A DNA stretch of 64,000 nt from JBJEDU01 sp051872395 (GTDB lineage: Bacteria; Bacillota_I; Bacilli_A; RFN20; CAG-826), in contig JBJEDU010000032.1 in assembly GCA_051872395.1 (NCBI GenBank), positions 1 to 64,000 on the forward strand. The letters are read 5' to 3'. The notes under the pieces are model-generated. The model made no database searches. It was given only the letters and a program-made list of their open reading frames with translations, and was not told the DNA's origin. A program made the position numbers and the translations under genes. Of this stretch, positions 1-9,126 are shown in pieces; positions within the stretch are counted from its first letter, which is position 1; each line of letters opens with the position of its first letter.

Positions 1-396
1 AAATTGGTCAAAGAAACTTTAGGAACTGAAGAAAGTCATTATAAACCTCTTTATGACACTAATTTACCAATCAAACAAAAAATTGACATCATTTGTAAAG
101 AAATATATCGTGCGGATGAAGTAATCTACACTGATACTGCTAATAAACAAATTGAACAATATTCCCTTATGGGATTTAATGATACTCCAATTTGTATCGC
201 TAAAACCCCACTCAGTTTTTCTGATGATCCAAAACTTCTCAATACACCAAGAAATTTTAAAATTACTATTCGTGAAGTGCGACTTTCTAGTGGCGCTAAT
301 TTCTTGGTTCCATTAACTGGAAAAGTAATGACGATGCCAGGACTTCCAAAGACTCCTGCTGCAGTCAAAATGGAAGATGAAGAAATAATTTATTAA
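1..396 (+). CDS. fhs: Formate--tetrahydrofolate ligase, C-terminal fragment (5' end outside window)
   Basis: This is the last 131 codons of formyltetrahydrofolate synthetase, which joins formate to tetrahydrofolate using ATP and feeds the one-carbon pool in the cytosol. The reading frame is open to the first base, so the gene starts upstream. The C-terminal signature is clear: a FSDDPKLL block, then VRLSSGANFLVPLTG and the conserved MTMPGLPKTPAA near the end, as in full-length enzymes of about 555 residues. It is followed at once by an intrinsic terminator. The family call is secure; nothing can be said about the missing nucleotide-binding part. Confidence 0.96.
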   Translation, partial: KLVKETLGTEESHYKPLYDTNLPIKQKIDIICKEIYRADEVIYTDTANKQIEQYSLMGFNDTPICIAKTPLSFSDDPKLLNTPRNFKITIREVRLSSGANFLVPLTGKVMTMPGLPKTPAAVKMEDEEIIY

Positions 397-426
397 TTTT
401 TTTTGAAATTTATAATCAAAATTATA

Positions 427-463
427 AAAATCCCCCTAATTATATATTGAGGAGGGATTTTTA
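427..463 (+). terminator. Intrinsic terminator of fhs that contains the Shine-Dalgarno of the next gene
   Basis: AAAATCCCCCT pairs with AGGAGGGATTTT across an AT-rich loop, giving an 11-bp stem with one mismatch followed by T residues. The 3' arm (450-456) is also a perfect AGGAGGG ribosome-binding site for the ABC gene that begins 6 nt later, so hairpin formation and ribosome binding exclude each other on read-through mRNA. Confidence 0.75.
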
Positions 464-2574
464 TTTTAAAGGTTAATCATCTATTTAAAATTTATAACAA
501 AGGAAAAAATAATGAAGTTAATGCTTTGAGTGATTTTTCTTATTATTTTCCTTCATGTGGTTTAGTGGCTATTAAAGGGAAGTCGGGGTCAGGTAAAAGT
601 ACGTTACTAAACTTGTTAAGTTTATTAGATTCACCCACAAGTGGAGAAATATATTTTTCTCATATCAATTTAAATAAACTTAGTAATAAAAAAAGAAATG
701 AATTTATTAGAAATAATTTTTCTTTCGTTTTTCAATCGTATCACTTAATTAATCATTTATCTGTTATTGATAATGTTATCGTTAATCTTTTAATAAGAAA
801 TGTATCTTATAAAAAAGCTAGTAAAAAAGCAGAAGGTATATTATTAAAAGTTGGAATTGATAAATCTTTATTTAATAAAAAAGTGAGTCTTTGTTCTGGA
901 GGTGAAAAACAAAGGATCGCTATTGCAAGAGCTTTGATTACTAATCCAAAAATCATATTTTTTGATGAACCCACCGGAGCGTTAGATGAAAACAATAGTC
1001 TAAATGTCATGAAACTTATTAGTTCTTTAAAAAAGAATTGTTTATGTATTTTAGTATCTCATGATGAACGACTTATTGAAAAATTCGCTGATGAAATCAT
1101 TGAGCTTGAATATGGAAAAATAAAGAAAATTACTAAAAGAAATATAATTAAACCTATTACAGATTTAAAAAATAATAATTATAAAAATAGTAAGAAATTA
1201 TCATCGTTTTTATACAAAAAGAATATTAATAAAAGGAAAAAGAAACATCTATTTTTATCTTTCTCTTTTTCTTTAGCGCTTTCTTTCTTTATTGTTATTT
1301 TTTCTTTCAGTGTCAATAAAGATTCATTAAGTAAAAAAGAAGCTAGTAAACAGTTAGATTATCCCTCTTTGACATTAGTAAAAGAAAAAATTATTTCCAC
1401 AACTTCTTCATCTTTAAAACTCGTTAAAACAATGAGACCGAGTAATGATGATGTTTTAACTTTTAAAATAAAAACGAATGATAAATATATTGTCGATTAT
1501 AATTTAGATTATTTGTTTTATTCCTCTTCATTAGATATTGGGGAAAATAATTTTTCTGATTATTCTTTTTCGCCGATATATTCATTTTTAGATGAATTTT
1601 GTAATAAAGAATTATTAATAAAAGGTCAATTTCCTAAAGAAGATAATTTTAATGAAATAGTCATTAATGAATCTTTATACAAATGTTTGATTAATGAATA
1701 CAATTTTTCTCCATTAGATTTATCTTTTGATATAAGTATTAATACAATTTTGCCATTAACATTATCTTTTGATAGTGAAGATATCAAATATATTGAAGAT
1801 GTTTTTATTTATGAAGGACAATTAAAAATCGTTGGTGTGGTCAAAGATTTTTCATTTTTATCAAATAAGAAAATTTATTATTCTTACTGTGGATTTAAAA
1901 ATATATTATTTGACCATTTATTAAATAATTTATCTTTTGAGATGGATTATTCAGTCAATGTGTATGATTATTTTTCATTTTTAAATGATAAAAATTATGA
2001 AACTTCGTATTCCTATCGTTTATTTTTAAAAGATTATCGAAATATTAATTATATTAAAGATGATATAAGTAAAATTGATGGTGAGATTAAGTTAATTTCT
2101 TATCCATATGAAAAGGAGACGACATTTTCTACTTTATTAAATGTCAGTAATATCGGTTTAAATGTTTTTCTTGTAATTGCTTTTTTATCATTGATTTTAT
2201 TAATGATTATTTCTTATTACTCTTTTATATTAAAAGATCGAAAAGAAATAGCGATTTATTTATCGCTTGGAGCATTATATAAAACGATTGAAAATTGTTA
2301 TGTTAATGAAGCAATATTTATAAGTTTTGTCTCTTTTATTTTATCTTTTGTTTTTTCTTTTATTGAACAATTAATAATCAATAGTGTTATTTATAAATTT
2401 TTAAATATTTCTTCCTTTCTATCTATTCCATTTTCCACTTTATATAATATCCCTTTTCTTTTACCTCTTTTTGTTTTATCTATTACAGTTTTAACTGCGT
2501 TGATATCGATTTATATTCCTTTGTTTTTAAGAAGAAAAATTTCACTAAGTAAGGAATTAAAAACTAATGATTGA
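463..2574 (+). CDS. MacB/FtsX-type ABC transporter, fused ATPase-permease (first of pair), probable ATT start
   Basis: The protein is about 703 residues. An N-terminal ABC ATPase has Walker A GKSGSGKST (39-47), signature CSGGEKQR, Walker B FFDEPTGALD and H-loop SHDE. A type VII permease follows: one membrane helix near 245-265, a large extracytoplasmic domain, and three C-terminal helices. Start choice: the first ATG/GTG/TTG-type codon in frame is TTG at 526, but that start would delete the first strand of the ATPase. The frame is open upstream and reads LKVNHLFKIYN, as expected for the family. The only start-like codon there with a good ribosome site (AGGAGGG, 6 nt) is ATT at 463. The gene overlaps the next ABC gene by 8 bp, so the two are translationally coupled and may form a heterodimer. 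Substrate is unknown; peptide, lipid or lipoprotein export are possible. Confidence 0.85.
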   Translation: MLKVNHLFKIYNKGKNNEVNALSDFSYYFPSCGLVAIKGKSGSGKSTLLNLLSLLDSPTSGEIYFSHINLNKLSNKKRNEFIRNNFSFVFQSYHLINHLSVIDNVIVNLLIRNVSYKKASKKAEGILLKVGIDKSLFNKKVSLCSGGEKQRIAIARALITNPKIIFFDEPTGALDENNSLNVMKLISSLKKNCLCILVSHDERLIEKFADEIIELEYGKIKKITKRNIIKPITDLKNNNYKNSKKLSSFLYKKNINKRKKKHLFLSFSFSLALSFFIVIFSFSVNKDSLSKKEASKQLDYPSLTLVKEKIISTTSSSLKLVKTMRPSNDDVLTFKIKTNDKYIVDYNLDYLFYSSSLDIGENNFSDYSFSPIYSFLDEFCNKELLIKGQFPKEDNFNEIVINESLYKCLINEYNFSPLDLSFDISINTILPLTLSFDSEDIKYIEDVFIYEGQLKIVGVVKDFSFLSNKKIYYSYCGFKNILFDHLLNNLSFEMDYSVNVYDYFSFLNDKNYETSYSYRLFLKDYRNINYIKDDISKIDGEIKLISYPYEKETTFSTLLNVSNIGLNVFLVIAFLSLILLMIISYYSFILKDRKEIAIYLSLGALYKTIENCYVNEAIFISFVSFILSFVFSFIEQLIINSVIYKFLNISSFLSIPFSTLYNIPFLLPLFVLSITVLTALISIYIPLFLRRKISLSKELKTND

Positions 2575-5341
2575 ACTTAAAAATATTAACTTATCTTTTC
2601 TTAATCAATGCATTTTTTCAAATGCTTCAATCACTCTTCCTAATAAAGGTTTGTATTTCGTTTTAGGTCCTTCAGGATGTGGGAAGTCCAGTTTTTTACA
2701 TCTATTATGTGGATTATTAAAATATCAAGGCAATATCAAAATAAATGGAAATAATATTTCATCCTTTTCAAAGACGCAAATGGATGATTTTCGCCTTAAA
2801 AATATCGGATTAGTTTTTCAAGATTATAAATTACTATCTTATTTGAGTGTTTATGAAAATATCGTTCTTCCGTTAAGTGGGTCGAATTTAACTGATTCGA
2901 TAAAACTAACTAAGGCAAAATCGCTATTATCGTATGTTGGATTAAATAATTATTTAAATAAAACTATAAATGAACTTAGTGGTGGAGAAGCTCAAAGAGT
3001 GGCTTTAGCACGTTCTTTAATTAATTCTCCAAGCCTATTATTATGCGATGAACCAACTGGCTCTATCGATAAATTCAATCGTGATATCATCATGCAAATA
3101 TTAAAAAAATATTCACAAAATAATTTGGTGATTGTCGTTACTCATGACGAGAGTTTAATCGATCAATTTTGTGATGGTATTATATATATTAAAAATCACA
3201 AATTTATATTAAAAAAGTTCGTTAAAAAGAAAGAAAATCAAAAGCTTCTTCTCGATAACAATAATGGTTTTTCTTTTAAAGGTTCATTGAGTCTTAAAGT
3301 ATTGAGAAAAATATATAAAAGTAAAAATAATAAAAGAAAAGTTCAAACATTTTTTATTCGTGGTTTTACTTCATTAGGTATTTTAGGGGTTGGTGTTTCT
3401 TTACTTTTATCTTCTTTTATTTCAACTTCGATAAAAAAATCGTATTCAGAAATACTTTTAGATAATGAAATTATTATGAATAAAAATATTAAAAATAGTG
3501 AATATGTATCTTCTTTAAATGAAGAAGAAGCATTATCAAAAATTATCGATTATCGAGATTATATTAAAGATATTGGTATTTGCTATTTGAATGATTTTTC
3601 TTCATTTTTCTCTACTTCATATTTTTATTTGAATTCTTCGTCGAGTAAAAAACAAATAATCGATGATTTATCTATTCAACATATCAATGATTTTTTATGG
3701 CTTGATAATTATCCTTTTCTTAATGTTTATCCTTCCAAACCATCAACCCTTCAAGATGATGAAATTATTTTAGGGGCTTCAATTAACACTATTCGTCAAT
3801 TATGTTTATTTTTAGGAATTCCAAGAAACATTTCTTCCTTGTCATATTATTTAAAAAATAACGATTTATATATTTCTTTATTAGCCATCAATGAATCATG
3901 GTCTTATTATGATGAACAAATTTTTAAAGTCGTGGGGTTTTCTTTAGAAAAAAGCAATGTCATATATCACTATAATCATCGTTATAATGAATATATTTTG
4001 CAAACGCGAATGCGATTTGATTCCGTTTATGATATTAACAAAGAGACATATTATCCTTGGACATTAAAAAAGGCCATCTATTATGAAATTGAAGATTACG
4101 ATAATTTCTTGAATAAATCATTTTATGATCCAACTTTTGATGATGTTTATTTAGATAGAAACAAAGAATATTATTTTCCTTCGATATTTAAAAATTTAAA
4201 TAACGAATCTCAAAGTCGATTTCTATTATTTTTTAAGGATAAAGAAAAATTAAAAAGTCGATTAGATTCAATTATAAAAAGTACATCAAATAAAATTAAT
4301 GATGTTTATTTTATGAGCGATAAAGGATATACGGTTTATTCTTCTAGTTTAATGAAAGGTTTTTATTATCCTTTTTTCTTTTCTTTTAATAAAGAAAAAT
4401 TAGAATCCGCGGTTGATATTGATTCGCAAAATGATGACATCAATACTATTTCATTATTCGATGAAGTGATTAAAGGTCATTATACGTTAAGTAAAAGTGA
4501 AGGAGTGTTTTTTAAATCAACTGATGAAGTTGATATTGGTCGGCTTCCTCAAAATTATGATGAAATCATTGTTTCTTCCTCATTTTTAAAGAAATTAAAT
4601 ATGCCAAATGATAAAGTTCCAAGCGAACCACTTCTTCTTGCAGTTAACAATAAGACAACATATTTAAGTGAGAGCAGTGTTAATAAAGAATACGTTTATT
4701 TGAATTTAAAAGTGACAGGAATTAAAAACTCTTCTTTATTTAACATTTATCAAAATCCGAATTGGTTAATTATTTTCTTTCAAACACGATTGAATGTTTC
4801 GATTTTTGATTTAGATATTTCTAGTTTTTTAATCGAAGGAAAATCTGGAAAAGATATGAAAGATATCAAAGAAATATTAATGAAAACTTTTCCTTCATTT
4901 ACTTTTTCTTCACCATTATTAGATATTAATGAAAGTGTCAATAATACAATGAAGTATATCGAACTAATTATTTTATGTTTTTCTCTTGTAAGTTTATCTA
5001 TTTCTTTACTTTTATATTCTTTGAGTTTAGATATCACTTTGGAAGAGAGTAAAAAAGATATATCTTTAATTCGTTGTTTAGGTTTTCCTAATCTTGAATC
5101 GGTAAAAATTGTCTTTTTTAATTCTTTAGCTTTTTCCTTGACGAGTTTCTTTGTGAGTAGTTTCGAATTAATAATGTTTTCTTTTGTCTATTCTTTTGTA
5201 TTAAATGTTGATTTCTTTTCGCTTTTAAAAATTAGACCATTTATCTATATGTTAATTATTTCTATTTTGATAGCGTTTTTCTCATCGCTTCTCAACATTA
5301 AAAAAGTTATGAGAATGGATATTTTACAAGCCAGTCAATAA
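2567..5341 (+). CDS. MacB/FtsX-type ABC transporter, fused ATPase-permease (second of pair)
   Basis: 924 residues with the same architecture as the upstream gene: ABC ATPase (Walker A GPSGCGKSS, signature LSGGEAQR, Walker B LLCDEPTGSID, H-loop THDE), a membrane helix near 270-290, a very long extracytoplasmic region of roughly 500 residues, and three C-terminal helices. Its ATG lies inside the end of the upstream gene. The extracytoplasmic domain is much longer than in the partner, suggesting that the two are different halves of one complex. The Glu after Walker B Asp is kept, so the ATPase is probably active. No MacA-like partner or dedicated regulator lies beside it. Substrate unknown. Confidence 0.88.
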   Translation: MIELKNINLSFLNQCIFSNASITLPNKGLYFVLGPSGCGKSSFLHLLCGLLKYQGNIKINGNNISSFSKTQMDDFRLKNIGLVFQDYKLLSYLSVYENIVLPLSGSNLTDSIKLTKAKSLLSYVGLNNYLNKTINELSGGEAQRVALARSLINSPSLLLCDEPTGSIDKFNRDIIMQILKKYSQNNLVIVVTHDESLIDQFCDGIIYIKNHKFILKKFVKKKENQKLLLDNNNGFSFKGSLSLKVLRKIYKSKNNKRKVQTFFIRGFTSLGILGVGVSLLLSSFISTSIKKSYSEILLDNEIIMNKNIKNSEYVSSLNEEEALSKIIDYRDYIKDIGICYLNDFSSFFSTSYFYLNSSSSKKQIIDDLSIQHINDFLWLDNYPFLNVYPSKPSTLQDDEIILGASINTIRQLCLFLGIPRNISSLSYYLKNNDLYISLLAINESWSYYDEQIFKVVGFSLEKSNVIYHYNHRYNEYILQTRMRFDSVYDINKETYYPWTLKKAIYYEIEDYDNFLNKSFYDPTFDDVYLDRNKEYYFPSIFKNLNNESQSRFLLFFKDKEKLKSRLDSIIKSTSNKINDVYFMSDKGYTVYSSSLMKGFYYPFFFSFNKEKLESAVDIDSQNDDINTISLFDEVIKGHYTLSKSEGVFFKSTDEVDIGRLPQNYDEIIVSSSFLKKLNMPNDKVPSEPLLLAVNNKTTYLSESSVNKEYVYLNLKVTGIKNSSLFNIYQNPNWLIIFFQTRLNVSIFDLDISSFLIEGKSGKDMKDIKEILMKTFPSFTFSSPLLDINESVNNTMKYIELIILCFSLVSLSISLLLYSLSLDITLEESKKDISLIRCLGFPNLESVKIVFFNSLAFSLTSFFVSSFELIMFSFVYSFVLNVDFFSLLKIRPFIYMLIISILIAFFSSLLNIKKVMRMDILQASQ

Positions 5342-5414
5342 TTTGGATATAGACAACAAAAATTATATTATATATAATAATTAAGCAATTTTTCATTGAG
5401 AGTGAGTATTAATT

Positions 5415-6527
5415 ATGGGTTTAAAAGCAGGTATAGTCGGTCTTCCAAATGTTGGTAAATCTACTTTATTTAACGCAATTACCAATTCACATGTTGAAGC
5501 AGCGAATTATCCTTTTGCAACGATTAGTCCAAATACTGGTGTGGTCAATGTTCCTGATGATAGATTAGATTTTTTATGTGATGTCTTTTCTCCATTAAGA
5601 AAAATTCCTGCTACGGTGGAATTTTATGATATTGCTGGCCTTGTTAGAGGGGCGTCGAAAGGCGAAGGATTAGGTAATCAATTTTTAGCCCATATTCGTG
5701 AATGTGATGCGATTGTTGAAGTGGTGCGTTGCTTTGAAAGTGGAGATATTATCCATGTCGAAGGAAGTGTCGACCCAATTCGCGATGTGACCGTCATTAA
5801 TTTAGAACTCGTTATGGCGGATTTAGATTTAGTTAATAAAAGAATTGATAAAATCGCAAATAAAGCAAGAATTTTAAAAGACAAAGATTCCATTTATGAA
5901 ATGGATATCTTATCTAAAATTAAAGTCGCTCTCGATAATGGTGATCCAGTTAGAAGTGTTGCTTTAGACGAAAAAGAAAAAGAATTCATCAAAATAAATT
6001 ATCATTTATTGACTAGTAAACCGATATTATATATTGCGAATGTGAGTGAAGATGATTTATTAGATTTATCTAATAGTGTTCATTTTACATCATTAAAGGA
6101 ATACGCTGAAAAAGAAAATGCTGGTATCATTCCAGTATCTTGCGAAATTGAAGCAGAACTTTCTTCACTTCCAAAAGAAGAAAAAGAAGAATATTTATCT
6201 TCATTAGGGGTCAATGAATCTGGATTAGAAAAGGTTATTAAAGCCACATATCGTTTATTGAATTTATCAACATTTTTTACGGTTGGTAGCGATGAATGTC
6301 GTGCATGGACTTTTAAAAATGGAATGTCCGCGCCTGAATGCGCTGGAATAATTCATACAGATTTTATGAAAGGTTTCATTTGTGCGGAAGTTTATTCTTA
6401 TGATTCTATCAAAGAATTTGGTAATGAAGCCAAAGTTAAAGATGCTGGAAAGATTAGAACTGAAGGAAAAGGATATTATCCTAAAGATGGTGATATTATG
6501 TTCTTCAGATTCAATGTGAAAAAATAG
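5415..6527 (+). CDS. ychF: Ribosome-associated ATPase/GTPase YchF (OLA1 family)
   Basis: 370 residues, the usual family length. The N-terminal P-loop GLPNVGKS is at residues 9-16, followed by the switch region DIAGLVRGASKGEGLGNQFL, and the C-terminal TGS domain ends with GKGYYPKDGDIMFFRFNV. YchF proteins bind ribosomes, prefer ATP over GTP, and act in translation and stress responses. The ATG is preceded by a GAGAGTGAG ribosome site. It heads a run with ispF and argS. Confidence 0.97.
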   Translation: MGLKAGIVGLPNVGKSTLFNAITNSHVEAANYPFATISPNTGVVNVPDDRLDFLCDVFSPLRKIPATVEFYDIAGLVRGASKGEGLGNQFLAHIRECDAIVEVVRCFESGDIIHVEGSVDPIRDVTVINLELVMADLDLVNKRIDKIANKARILKDKDSIYEMDILSKIKVALDNGDPVRSVALDEKEKEFIKINYHLLTSKPILYIANVSEDDLLDLSNSVHFTSLKEYAEKENAGIIPVSCEIEAELSSLPKEEKEEYLSSLGVNESGLEKVIKATYRLLNLSTFFTVGSDECRAWTFKNGMSAPECAGIIHTDFMKGFICAEVYSYDSIKEFGNEAKVKDAGKIRTEGKGYYPKDGDIMFFRFNVKK

Positions 6528-6530
6528 ATT

Positions 6531-7007
6531 ATGTTTAGAGTGGGATTTGCAAAAGATATTCATCGATTAGTCAAAGGTAGACCATTAATTTTAGGTGGTG
6601 TCACTATTCCTTTTGAACTTGGTGAAGACGCTCATAGTGATGGGGATGTTGTCTATCATAGTTTAAGTGAAGCAATGCTCGGCTCTTTAGCGTTAGGGGA
6701 TTTAGGTACATTTTATCCCACTGACGATGATAAATATTTAAATATTGATTCATCGTATTTTGTTAAAGGTTGTTATAAAAAGGTTTTGGATAAAGGTTAC
6801 TCCATTGTCAATATTGATATATCTATCAATTTAGAGAAGCCTAAATTAAAACCATATTTACAAAATATGAGAGAAAATATATCTTCTTTATTAGAAATCG
6901 ATATTAAAAATATTTCTATTAAAGCGATGACGAATGAAAAACTTGATTCAGTTGGAGAAAATAAAGCCGTTGAATCATATTGCTATTTGTTAATTAAAAA
7001 AAATTAA
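6531..7007 (+). CDS. ispF: 2-C-methyl-D-erythritol 2,4-cyclodiphosphate synthase
   Basis: 158 residues, matching the family. IspF closes the MEP ring, making 2-C-methyl-D-erythritol 2,4-cyclodiphosphate with loss of CMP, in isoprenoid precursor synthesis. Metal ligands are visible as D9, H11 and H43 (the last in AHSDGDVVYH), with the GDLGTFYP segment and the C-terminal KAMTNEKLDSVG block. It starts 3 nt after the ychF stop, so the two are co-transcribed. The presence of ispF implies the MEP route; the IspD-like protein at 54.7 kb is better explained as TarI. Confidence 0.96.
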   Translation: MFRVGFAKDIHRLVKGRPLILGGVTIPFELGEDAHSDGDVVYHSLSEAMLGSLALGDLGTFYPTDDDKYLNIDSSYFVKGCYKKVLDKGYSIVNIDISINLEKPKLKPYLQNMRENISSLLEIDIKNISIKAMTNEKLDSVGENKAVESYCYLLIKKN

Positions 7008-7016
7008 GGTTAGTTT

Positions 7017-8645
7017 ATGGATGTCATTTTAAATTTAAAACAACTTGTTATTGATTCTTTTTTAAAGAAATATGGATTACAGTTAACTTTCACTGATGTT
7101 GTCATTGAAAATTCACGTAGTCCAGAACATGGTGATTATGCGACTAATGTCGCTATGAAATATGCGAAAGCTCTTTCTTTAAAGCCGATTGAATTAGCTA
7201 ATTCTTTAAAAGAAGAAATTAAAGATGAATCAATCGCTAAAATTGAAATTGCCGGTCCTGGTTTCATTAACTTTTTCATGTCTAAAGACTCTTTAAATAA
7301 CTTGATTAAAAACATCATTTTAAAAGGTGATGATTATGGTCGAGGAGAGAAAAAAGAAACAAAAATTAATATTGAATTTGTCTCCGCTAACCCGACTGGA
7401 AGTTTACATGTTGGTCACGCTCGAGGAGCGGCGATAGGTGATAGCGTTGCTCGTATATTAAGTTTTGACGGGTATGATGTCACTAGAGAATATTATATTA
7501 ACGATGCTGGTAATCAAATTGATAATTTAGGTTTATCTTTGATTGAAAGATATAAAGAAATTAAAGGTTTACCTTTTAGTTTACCTAACGATGGATATCA
7601 TGGAGATGATGTCAAAGAAATCGCTGAAAGTATTAATAAAAATTATCCTAATTTGTTAGATTTAAGTTTCGATGAGCAATTAGCGTTCTTTAAAAAAGAA
7701 GGATCAAAAATTGAACTCGATAGAATCAAAGAAGTTTTATCAAATTTTGGTGTTACTTTCGATGTATTTTCAAGTGAATTAGAAGTTAGAAAAGATGGCG
7801 CGATTAATAAAGAATTAGAATTTTTAAAACCTCATACTTATTTATCTGATGGTGCGCTATTATTAAAAACTAGTGATTATTTAGATGATAAAGACCGTGT
7901 CATTGTGAAATCTAATGGAGATTATACATATTTCCTTCCAGACATTGTCTATCATATGAATAAGAAGAATCGTGGTTTTGATTTGCTTATTGATGTATTA
8001 GGCGCTGATCATCACGGATATATCAATCGTATGAAATCTGCTCTTATGATGCATGGATGTTCAGAAGATACTTTAGAAGTTGAACTCATCCAAATGGTTA
8101 GAATTATGAAGGATGGAGTGGAAATTAAAGCCTCTAAAAGAAGCGGCAATGCTTTAACTTTACAAGAATTAATCGAAGAAGTTGGAAAAGATGCGACAAG
8201 ATATTTCTTTGCGATGAGAGCAAGTTCAATGCATTTAGATTTCGATTTAAATTTAGCCAAAGAACAATCTGCGTCAAATCCAGTTTATTACGCGCAATAC
8301 GCTCACGCTCGATTATCGAGAGTTTTAGAATTAGGCAAAGAATTTGAAATTGATATCGATAATATTTCTGGACTTACCAGTCCATATGAAATTAATTTGA
8401 TAAAAGCCCTCAATGATTTTCCAAAAGAAGTGAGGGAAGCCGCGAAAGAAAGAGCGCCTTATAAAATGACTAATTATATTCACCGAGTTTCAGAATTGGT
8501 TCATTCATTTTATACAGAGTGCAAAATAGTTGATAAAGATAATGTTGCATTATCTAAATCTAGACTAGCGCTATCAAAAGCGAGTAAAATAGTATTGAAG
8601 AATGCATTGAATCTCATTGGCGTTACAGCTTTAAATAAAATGTAG
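7017..8645 (+). CDS. argS: Arginyl-tRNA synthetase
   Basis: 542 residues, class I synthetase charging tRNA-Arg. The HIGH-type motif is HVGH at 131-134 inside FVSANPTGSLHVGHARG; the KMSKS-equivalent is degenerate (KASKRSGN near 371), as is common in ArgRS. The N-terminal tRNA-recognition domain and C-terminal DALR anticodon-binding domain (HARLSRVLE onward) are both present. It starts 9 nt after ispF with a weak ribosome site (AAGGTTAG), in the same run. Confidence 0.97.
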   Translation: MDVILNLKQLVIDSFLKKYGLQLTFTDVVIENSRSPEHGDYATNVAMKYAKALSLKPIELANSLKEEIKDESIAKIEIAGPGFINFFMSKDSLNNLIKNIILKGDDYGRGEKKETKINIEFVSANPTGSLHVGHARGAAIGDSVARILSFDGYDVTREYYINDAGNQIDNLGLSLIERYKEIKGLPFSLPNDGYHGDDVKEIAESINKNYPNLLDLSFDEQLAFFKKEGSKIELDRIKEVLSNFGVTFDVFSSELEVRKDGAINKELEFLKPHTYLSDGALLLKTSDYLDDKDRVIVKSNGDYTYFLPDIVYHMNKKNRGFDLLIDVLGADHHGYINRMKSALMMHGCSEDTLEVELIQMVRIMKDGVEIKASKRSGNALTLQELIEEVGKDATRYFFAMRASSMHLDFDLNLAKEQSASNPVYYAQYAHARLSRVLELGKEFEIDIDNISGLTSPYEINLIKALNDFPKEVREAAKERAPYKMTNYIHRVSELVHSFYTECKIVDKDNVALSKSRLALSKASKIVLKNALNLIGVTALNKM

Positions 8646-8671
8646 ATTAATTAAGAAAGAGAGAAAAAGTC

Positions 8672-9094
8672 ATGGAAAAAACATTATTAGATTATGCTGA
8701 AGAATTTCTTCGTAATAATGAAACTGAAGCTTCATTTAATGATATTTGGGCATATGTTTGTGAAAATGCTTTAAATATTAATGAAGAAGACGATTTAGCG
8801 AAGAAAATTATCGCTAGATTTTACACTAATTTATCATTAGATGGTCGCTTTGTTCCATTAGAGAATAGTATGTGGGATTTAAGAGCTAGAAAGAAATTTG
8901 ATGATATTAAAAGAGACTGGAAAGAATACTATCCAGAAGAAGGCGAAACTGATATCGATGTTGAAGACGATGAACAACGTGAATATGAATCAGTTTATGG
9001 CGAAAATACTGATCGTTTAAATGGCGATGATGACGATGAAAACAAATCTGAAGACGATGATGAATTTAATGATCACGTCGATGAAGAATGTTAA
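8672..9094 (+). CDS. rpoE: RNA polymerase delta subunit
   Basis: 140 residues. The N-terminal HARE-HTH domain (about 1-85, with FNDIWAYV and GRFVPLENSMWDLR) is followed by an extremely acidic tail rich in Asp/Glu from about residue 90. This is the hallmark of the delta subunit of low-GC Gram-positive RNA polymerase, which destabilises promoter complexes and helps recycling. It sits between argS and fba with a GAAAGAGAG ribosome site. The protein is shorter than the Bacillus one (about 173) because of a shorter tail. Confidence 0.9.
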   Translation: MEKTLLDYAEEFLRNNETEASFNDIWAYVCENALNINEEDDLAKKIIARFYTNLSLDGRFVPLENSMWDLRARKKFDDIKRDWKEYYPEEGETDIDVEDDEQREYESVYGENTDRLNGDDDDENKSEDDDEFNDHVDEEC

Positions 9095-9126
9095 TAAAGA
9101 ATTAATGCATAGGAGGATAATATAAA

